Part shown: in pieces, positions 56,817-64,000 of the stretch | Layout: every line of letters begins with the position of its first letter | Numbering within the stretch: position 1 is the stretch's first letter | Assembly: GCA_029204225.1 (NCBI GenBank) | Contig: CM055095.1 | Span: 46,512,510-46,576,509, forward strand | DNA from: Diphasiastrum complanatum | Taxonomy: Eukaryota; Streptophyta; Lycopodiopsida; Lycopodiales; Lycopodiaceae | Length of the DNA stretch: 64,000 bases | Reading direction: 5' to 3' | Notes under the pieces: generated by a model | Database searches by the model: none | What the model saw: the letters and a program-made list of their open reading frames with translations, nothing else | What the model was told of the DNA's origin: nothing | Program-made: the position numbers and the translations under genes

Positions 56817-57385
56817 TTGGGTGCAGGTACTGTACCAGGTGCCGTGGGTGCCGTGAAATACCACGGCACCTGTACGGCACCCACGGCACGTGTGCTGTAC
56901 CAGGTGCCGTACCACGGCACCTGGAACTATGATATATATACATATATCTTAGTTGCCCGTTCCGGAACGGAACGCGTTCCGTTCCAGATCAGGACCAAAT
57001 TTTTTTTAAACATACGTACTTTTTTACAAAGGAAAAAACCGCGGTGCTGTAATATTGCGTAACATCGCTCTTCCTGCCGTTTCTCTAATGCGCCTCAATT
57101 CTGTGCTTTCTGTCTAAAGCTGTACGGCACCTGTACAGCACCCACGGCACGTGCTGTACCAGGTGCCGTACCACGGCACCTGGAACTATGATATATATAG
57201 TATATACATATATCTTAGTTGCCCGTTCCGGAATGGAACGCGTTCCGTTCCAGGTCAGGACCAAATTTTTTTAAAAAAATACGTACTTTTTTACAAAGGA
57301 AAAAACCGCGGTGCTGTAATATCGCGTAACATCGCTCTTCCTGCCGTTTATCTAATGCGCCTCAATTCTGTGCTTTCTGTCTAGA
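56817..57385. repeat. Tandemly duplicated palindrome-rich unit (259-bp period)
   Basis: Copy A is about 56862-57116 and copy B about 57121-57383. Each has GGTGCCGTACCACGGCACC hairpins, an AT-rich TATATA stretch, and then two overlapping perfect palindromes (in copy A CCGTTCCGGAACGG at 56957-56970 and GGAACGCGTTCC at 56969-56980). Copy B has one base changed in the first palindrome. No coding capacity is evident. Confidence 0.85.
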
Positions 57386-57639
57386 AATTTGAAGCTTTGA
57401 TTTTGCTTTGCTCAATTCTAAGGTATGGTCTGTTTAGGTAGCCAATGATCCCTCGGGAAAGGAGATCAATACCCTGGAGCAGCACATTATGAACCTCTTA
57501 TCCCCCTCAACTCCATATTTTTTCAACACCCTCTACGATCCATTCTGAGGTGGTGCTGATTTTGTGCGAGGCTACCCCTGCAGTCTTCGGGAAGGCGTGC
57601 CTCAGCTCTGATGCAAAGTGGAGTGATGGGGCAAAAATC

Positions 57640-57920
57640 TGTATACTGACATTGATTCCTAGAGCATCTGGATATACACATGCGCTGCAGTGGCCACATT
57701 GACTCCAAGTGCATCTGTATCAAGAATGAGAATTTGTTCCTACAAATCTGGACGCATTGCAGGAGGTAGGTTTTTGTTCATGTGAAATAATATCATGCAG
57801 ATGTTGAATTGTTTATGATTCACAAGCTATCAATACTCAATGTCAGGACATAGATACGCTTGGAATCAATGTCAGTATACAGATGTGCTTGGCCACTGCA
57901 GTTGGATCTCATTAACTGGA
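57640..57920. repeat. Imperfect inverted repeat
   Basis: GTATACTGACATTGATTCC with GTGGCCACATTGACTCCAAG at 57640-57705 recurs in inverse form as CTTGGAATCAATGTCAGTATAC and TGGCCACTGCAG at 57855-57905. No function is assigned. Confidence 0.5.
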
Positions 57921-57988
57921 ATTGTTGGAGCATTCCACGACCTGTTTTTTTGTATTAAAAAAAAAACGTTCTGACCCAACACTTATAT

Positions 57989-58165
57989 ATCATAGTGCAG
58001 CGAATCGTGATTTGCAGGGTATTGTGATTTGCTGCAGTGAATCGCGAATTAAAAAAAAAAAAATTGCACATTTTTGTTTGTTGGGAAAAAAAAGCGATTC
58101 GAGAATCATGATTCGATTTTGTTTGACAACAATTCGCGAATCACGATTCGCAAAACGGTTATGCA
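57989..58165. mobile_element. End-like sequence of an older hAT relative (left part)
   Basis: Starts CATAGTGCAGCGAATCG and ends GCAACTATG-like. It is full of GCGAATCACGATTCGC-type subterminal repeats. The complementary right part lies beyond the inserted hAT (about 62934-63270, ending CGCGATTCGCTGCAACTAAG). No matching target duplication was seen. Confidence 0.45.
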
Positions 58166-58277
58166 ACTATGATCCATAGTTGCAGCGCAATTCGCGAATC
58201 GCGATCAGAATCGCGAAAAACCTAGCTGAATCATTCTGAACTTTAGCCTTAAATGAAACAATTTTTGACAAAACAAC

Positions 58278-58282
<5 letters not shown>

Positions 58283-58357
<75 letters not shown>
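58283..58357. repeat. (TC)n microsatellite inside the hAT element
   Basis: About 37 TC units, between the left terminal repeat and the 3' end of the transposase gene. Confidence 0.95.
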
Positions 58358-58359
<2 letters not shown>

Positions 58360-58528
58360 AACCATAAATCATAAACCATAAAACCGAAGTTACTGAACTA
58401 AAACCACAAAGAACAATACTGAATCACGACAATGCTGTGAATAGGATCATCATAATATATAATATCGGGCCACATGGCACCAAAAAGGGGTACAATGATG
58501 TTCCATGAACGTAATGAAAACTATATAA

Positions 58529-61500
58529 CTAAGGCTCGTCAGAGTCATGGTAGGATAAATCATCCGAATCTGTGGACTGCAGATCCCATGGGTCCGCAGA
58601 TGAATCGGAACTGGAGGGAGCCATATGTCGTGGTGTGGCCCTAGTTCTGCTGCGTGCTCTAGATCCCTGCTGCGTGCCCTGGCTCTGGACCACCCCCCTC
58701 TCTCTGCCTCTGCCTCTCTCCCCTCCTCTGGCCCCCATCTGGCTGCCCCCAGTCCTGTGTCTACTCCGTCGTGCCTGTGTGTCAGGTGGCCGTAACCCTA
58801 CGCCCTGGGATGGCCCTACCCACTGTGATGATGCCTGGCCGACGACTGCCTGTGATGCTCCACTCCTGTCTACAAAAAGAGTACTCAGCCCCCCCCTCCT
58901 AGAACCTCTAGGTCTCCCCCTAGGCCTACGTGCAGGAATGGTTGGCTCCTCCTCTGTCTCTGCATCAGGGTCCACCAGCAGGTCAACCAGGTCATCCCCC
59001 TATGCCTCCGCCCACATCTCCTCGTCCTCCTTTGTATCTCCCTCAACCCACTCCTCCTCCTGCACATAGTCTACCCCGAGCATCTCTCCACCCTCCGAGA
59101 CCTCGTCATCTCCCTCCTCAGCCCTCTCCCTCTGCCTCTCTGTCCTCCTCTGCCGCCGTAAAGCCCGTGCGTCAGCCTGTGCCTGTCTGTAGAGCTCTCT
59201 ATGGATCTCATCATCCATCTCCTCCTGTGTGGGTGGCGCTCGAGGAGCAGCAGCTATCGAATCCACCAAGCAAGTGTCGGGGTCCACCTGCAACCAAAAA
59301 TAATACATTGTTGTTAGGCAAGTATTGTGCAATTCACTACATATTTTGAAAACAAATCAATTCATCAAAGCATACCAAGAAAAAAGGGGTGATGATGTGA
59401 CTCACCTCGAGCATCTGACCCTCTCCTCGTGTGCGCCTCAGCATACGGCCGTTGGTGTTCACAAACACCAACCGCCTACACTGCTCGATGGACAACCTGT
59501 TCCTCTTCTGCGTGTGATACAAGGCCCAGGTGTTCCAATTCCGCTCACAAGCTCCTGCAGAACAGTCCTGTGCAAGGACTCTCTCAGCCAATCACCTCAG
59601 GTCACCTGTGCTGCGCCCGTGGATGCACCACCATGTAACGGGCCTCAGCTGATCCTCCCTCCGCCGACTCTGCTCTCCATCGAAAGGAAACTGGAAGCGC
59701 TCAAATCCGAGCAGCTGGCTTGCAATGTTGGCCAGCATCGGACCTATTGGCAAAAGGAAAAACATGGCACATGTAGGACCCCTCAAATTCAGACACTACC
59801 AATGAGTACAATACTGCAGTAACATTGCTACCAAACGATTTCTCACACGTACCTGGTCCGGGCCATACGCGCTCCGTGTACTCCACCCATCCCCGGTGCA
59901 GCTCCGGATCGTCCCTCTCTCGCGTAGAGCGCCACAAGGGGTGCAACATGTGGGCTACGGCGTGGATGGGTCGGTGGAAGTAGTCCCATCTAGCCTCCCA
60001 GATGCGTGAGATCTCGCGCCTCCTGCAGCAGACAAATTACAACAATCACTAAACCATAGCATGAAAGAAACGCATCAGACTCGAGTGAGAAACAACAAAC
60101 TAGACACTGAAGAGTCATACCTATGCTCGTCCAAGGCTAACAACAGAATCCCCTCAACGATGCGCTCCATGAACTCGTAAATGAGACCGAGGGTGCACCC
60201 CTCACGGTCTACCAGACGCAGCACTCTGTAAATGGGTAGTAGGATCCCACTAATCTCCTCAGCAACTCTCCAGAACTCGTCGCCGTACACAGTGGACTGG
60301 AAAAATGCCGAATGGGGGAGGTCTGTAAAGTCCCGGAAGGCCACGCTGGAAACCATCCGCCGCAATGCATCCTTCACCACCACCAATCGCTCTAGCACCA
60401 AGAAGTAAAACGCAAAGCGTGTGGGTGCGGGCTTCTTCAGGTTTAGGGTGGAGAAGGTGCGGAACAGGGCCAACACACGCCTCTTCCTGGTGACAAAAGT
60501 GACCAGGCGCATGGCCGTAGAAGTGATCTGCAACACAAACACCCAGTAAAAGAGTTTAGACAGTAGTTGAGATGTGGTTAGCAGCATCGAAGGAAGAAAG
60601 CATAGCAAATAGAACAAACTATACCTCTCTGATCCATGGAAGCGCACACAGGTCATGGATGAGCAAGTCTATGCAATGTGCAGCACAGGGTGTCCAGACA
60701 ATGCTGGGGTGCTCCCTCATCATAATCTCGCCCATCTGCTTGCAGTTCGAGGCGTTGTCGGTGACAACCTGAACCACGTGCTCATCTCCGATGTCAGCAA
60801 TAACATCTCTAATGACCTCCCATAAATCGGCTGTGATGGCGTCACCACCTCGAGTGCCATCCACGCCACGTAGGAATACTGTGCCAAGCGGGCAAGAAAC
60901 CAAGACATTGATGACAGATCGCCGACGAATGTCGGTCCATCCATCGCTCAATATCGTGCATCCATACCTGCCGCAAAACACCCATTAGCTACATGCAAAA
61001 ATTATGGCACCAGTAAATCCTAAACACATGCAAAGAGATTACAAAGACAAGTTACTTACTGCTGTCAAGCTGAGCGAATGGAACTCAACTCCCGCGTGAT
61101 GGTCTCCTCCTCCTGACGAAGCAACCTCCCTCGTAGTGCCTCTCGCCTGGGAGGTGTCCATGTAGCATCCACGGCCGCCATCTGTGCACAGAACTCCCTG
61201 AACACCCAAGTGTCAGCAACAGCAAAGGCAATGCCGCACTCGTAAAAGAACTGGCCACACAGTCGAGTGCAACGGGACTGCTGCTCTCTCTGCCAGCCGC
61301 CCAACGGATGGCTGATCTGTGGGTGTGTCACTCTCTCTGGCAACATCTGCCGAAGCATGTGGTGCATCTGCTGCCGAGGAGGAGGGTCGAGAAGCACCCG
61401 CTGCTGCTGAACCAACATGCTCATCTGATGGTCCTGCTGCTGCTGCGGATGGAACTGAAGGTGCTGTATTGGGCCTTGCACCTGAACCATGCTCTGCCCG

Positions 61501-61950
61501 TGCTGTACTGGGCCCTGCACCTGTACCATGCCCAACCCATGATGTACTACGCCCTGCAACTATACCATGCCCTGCCCGTGATGTACTGGGCCCAATATCC
61601 ATGGTAGGCCCTGCCTGTCTGCCTGTGAGCCCTCCTGCATGTCTACCTGTAGCTGCTCCTACTGCCTGTCCCTGTCTAGAACCCTGTGATGCAGTACCGG
61701 GCCCGTACATGGTAGACAACCTCTGCAGATCCTCATCAGAAATCCTGGGGCAATCAGATATGCCCAATGTCCGCCCATCTAGCCCTCTGACCCGCAGCAA
61801 GTGAGCCCTAACCCTGGTGAGTGATCCCGTGAAGTGACCACCGCAATGCAAGCATCTCCATCTGCAGGTGCCTGAGCCATGGTGTCTGCCCACATCCCCG
61901 TCTGTAAGCTCAACCTCGGCCCAAAGGCCTCGGTCCCGCACTGGCATCAT
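58529..61950 (-). pseudogene. hAT transposase (BED finger, DUF659, dimerisation domain) with three in-frame stops
   Basis: Minus strand. The N-terminal part at about 61950-61300 has a BED zinc finger (CRWRCLHCGGHF...RAHLL) and Ala/Ser/Gly-rich repeats. A frame change of unknown cause lies near 61310. Exons that join in phase are about 61300-61060, 60967-60625, 60527-60121, 60022-59853, 59743-59406 and 59287-58529. DUF659 shows YGCTILSDGWTDIRRRSVIN and VVTDNASNCKQMG, then TPCAAHCIDLLIHDL. The hAT C-terminal block shows CSAGACERNWNTWALYHTQK. The tail is acidic, then Arg/Gly-rich (RRPRGRPRGSRRGG). In-frame stops: TGA 61065-61067, TGA 59592-59594 and TAG 59000-59002. The reading frame resumes with family-consistent residues after each, so this copy is probably inactive. 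Confidence 0.82.
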
Positions 61951-62933
61951 ATCAACATGACCCTAAACCTGCAAACAACAAATAATCAGGCAAACGTTCA
62001 GTAGAAAAAAAAATACATTGCATTGAACAACATTACCGAGCTCAAATAGAGCTCAAAATACCAGAGCATACATCAGAACGATTCTTGTTCACACATTATA
62101 TCAAGTGCCAAAGAAGAACATGAGATTAGGGCGTGGGATAGAATAATTTCTGTATGAGGGATAACAGGCGACTGACGTTAGTGTCGGAGTCCGTGCAGGC
62201 ATAAAGGAGTGCAAAGTGGGCCTAAACCGCGCCCCTAGCAGATGTTTGCACGATGGTCCACGCTTAAACCCTAAAAAGTATGGAATCAGGGCATGAAAAT
62301 TGAAATTTGTGATACGGACGTAGACGGGCGGAACGGAGGTCATAGGAGTCTGTGCAAGCATGTGGAAATGCATTCTAGGCTCAGACATCACCTCACTCGG
62401 TTTCCAACAAGCCATTCTGTGGAAATGGCCAAAATACACAAGCATTTGGAATGTGGTGTTCAAATCTCGCCAGGCGTGTCGTGACGGCTGAAACTCATGC
62501 TATAAAAATCACTGTGGGCGTGAAGAAAGGTGGTCTAGAGCCAAACTACGCTCGATTTGGTTGCCTACAGCTCAATGTCAACAATTGCAAAAAATCAAGC
62601 CTACACTTACCAAATATCAAAATTTGGTCGTTTCGCTCTCCACGAAGCTCAGACCCACCCGGCACCGTGCACACCAACTCCGTATCGTCGAGTAGATGCC
62701 TGCCAAGTATTCACTTGCGAAGATTGGACGCCCACAGCTCTCAGAAAAGAAATTTGCCTCCTCCACTGCTGGCACGGTTCTGTGCGCGAGGAGGAGGCCG
62801 AAAATCGGGTTTCTGTTTCTTTTTTTTAACGATTCTGTCCACGATTCGCTGCAGCAGAATCGCGATTCGCAGAATCGCGATTCCCGAATCGCGAAGCTGG
62901 CGAATCGCGATTCGCTGCAACTATGCTATGATC

Positions 62934-63275
62934 ATAGATGCACCAGCAATTCTACAATCGTTGTCAAAAAACGCAGCGATTTGCCCAGAATCGCTGTTTT
63001 TCTTTTTAAAACCAGGCAATATGGATATCAGTAGAGAGAGAAAAAACTGACAATTACGATTACAGTAGTTTCAGGTCCAATTTCAGTAGTTACACATCCA
63101 ATTTCAATAATTTCAGGTCTAATTCCAGTAGTTTCAGGTCTTATTCCAGTATTTTCAAGTTCATTTCAGGTCCAAATAAATTTCTGAAAAGTAAGAAAAA
63201 AAAATTGTAGATTCTGGGCAGCGAATCATGATTCGCAAATCGCTAACCCAGAATCGCGATTCGCTGCAACTAAGA
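62934..63275. mobile_element. End-like sequence of an older hAT relative (right part)
   Basis: Contains GCGAATCATGATTCGC and AATCGCGATTCGCTGCAACT motifs like the hAT ends, plus a TTTCAGGTCCAATTTCAGTAG repeat at 63065-63180. Probably the right half of the element interrupted at 58174. Confidence 0.45.
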
Positions 63276-63354
63276 TATTATATCTATATATGCACGTTTT
63301 TTACTTTTACTTATTTTATTTTGCTTCTCCATGAAATTTTTTTAGGGGAACTAT

Positions 63355-63955
63355 CAAAATTATGAGTTAACCTACAATAAGAACAGTCAAAGGCTTCTAT
63401 GCGGAACTTTTGGAAGTGTTTAGAATACTAACCTGAAATTTGCATTATTGGAGTACCTCTTTATGATGGTTTTCATAAACCAACTATAAGAACTTCCAAG
63501 TAAACTCTCTAGTAAATTGCGGATGCAGTTGGTATATTAAACTATTCAACAACCCATAGTTTCAATTTCTCATTTCAAGTGATCAAAAGCAGAATTTCTG
63601 GAACGTATTCCGGATCACGTTTTGAAATTCAGGATTAGGGTTTTCTAGAAAGCGGATTTTTTTGTCTTTGTTTTGCCTTTTTACTTTTCTTTAGATTTTT
63701 TGGCTTATTTAAGAAACAAAAATTGGTGCCAGGTGCATGTCAAAAGAAATGAGCTAAACTACAATCGGGCAGACAGGCTTCTACGTGGACCTATTGGAAT
63801 TGTTCAAAACATTAACCTAAAAATCTGCATTTTTGGAGTAGGTTTTCTGTTGGTTTTCATGAAGCAACTATACCAAGTAAATTCTCAAGTGAATTTCGGA
63901 TGCGGTTGGCATACAAACCTATTCAACAAACAACAGCTTCAATTGCACAATTTGA
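63355..63955. repeat. Diverged direct duplication, about 390-bp spacing
   Basis: 63360-63570 and 63755-63950 share the order: AGCTAAACTACAAT-like, AGGCTTCTACGTGGA-like, GCATTTTTGGAGTA, GGTTTTCAT, GGATGCGGTTGG, CTATTCAACAAAC and TTCAATT. Identity is moderate. No coding sequence is supported. Confidence 0.6.
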
Positions 63956-64000
63956 GATGATATGAAGCATAAGTTTTGGTGAAGTATGAAGCAGCAACTT

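Larger units (their letters stand above)
58174..62925 (-). mobile_element. hAT DNA transposon with exact 8-bp target duplication
   Basis: 4752 bp. The left end CATAGTTGCAGCG is inverted at the right end (CGCTGCAACTATG), a 13-bp perfect terminal repeat, with GCGAATCGCGATTCGC subterminal motifs near the right end. CTATGATC occurs at 58166-58173 and 62926-62933, an exact 8-bp target duplication. It contains one transposase gene on the minus strand and a (TC)n run near the left end. Confidence 0.93.

Noticed and set aside
57523-57723. Cys-containing minus frame considered as the kinase ectodomain exon
   Set aside because: Cys spacing does not fit the NCRK ectodomain, the frame has no convincing splice sites, and it overlaps an inverted repeat.
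58572-59822. Long plus-strand frames rich in Pro/Ser opposite the hAT transposase
   Set aside because: Antisense shadows of Arg/Glu-rich transposase exons.
61308-61804. Plus-strand 161-codon frame
   Set aside because: Antisense to the Ala/Gly-rich N-terminal part of the transposase.

Overview
The window is nuclear DNA of a land plant. The evidence is split genes with GT-AG introns, a plant polygalacturonase, a plant receptor-like kinase of the NCRK type, plant-type Ty1/copia and Ty3/gypsy LTR elements, hAT transposons and Helitrons. Gene density is very low, one intron is about 19.6 kb, and (AG/CT)n microsatellites are common. This fits a large-genome vascular plant. A fern or other non-angiosperm is my inference and cannot be proved from the sequence. 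There are no bacterial-type operons, CRISPR arrays or rRNA genes.

Two host genes can be rebuilt exon by exon, both on the minus strand. The first (421-5277) is a complete nine-exon polygalacturonase of 433 residues. It has a 21-nt microexon and a GC-AG intron that falls inside the GDDC catalytic motif. The second (33520-56420, 5' end not found) is an NCRK-like transmembrane kinase. Its kinase domain is split by an intron at 36202-55773 that holds a hAT fragment, a full-length Ty3 chromovirus, a 345-bp satellite, a higher-order repeat, a MITE and two Helitron 3' ends. A third, unrecognised multi-exon gene probably lies at 28.1-31.7 kb (minus).

The rest is mobile DNA. From 7.8 to 27.2 kb there are Helitron genes on the plus strand, an RPA-like gene and a PIF1-type helicase, separated and broken by later insertions. 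One of these is a very young LTR element (10989-16560; LTRs of 647 bp with one mismatch seen, 5-bp target duplication). It has a single intact 942-codon ORF: a copia-type Gag head fused to about 680 residues in which I see no protease, integrase or reverse transcriptase. This is the best candidate for something undescribed. A shorter relative (24337-26757) sits inside the helicase gene, and a relic at about 20.1 kb keeps a protein-level match to the unusual extension.

From 56.8 to 64 kb, in or beyond the 5' part of the kinase gene, there are a tandemly duplicated palindrome-rich unit and a complete hAT element (58174-62925; 13-bp terminal inverted repeats, exact 8-bp target duplication). Its transposase carries three in-frame stops. 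The hAT lies inside sequence that resembles the ends of older members of its own family. Stretches not listed as genes are AT-rich intron or intergenic DNA in which I see no supported coding sequence.
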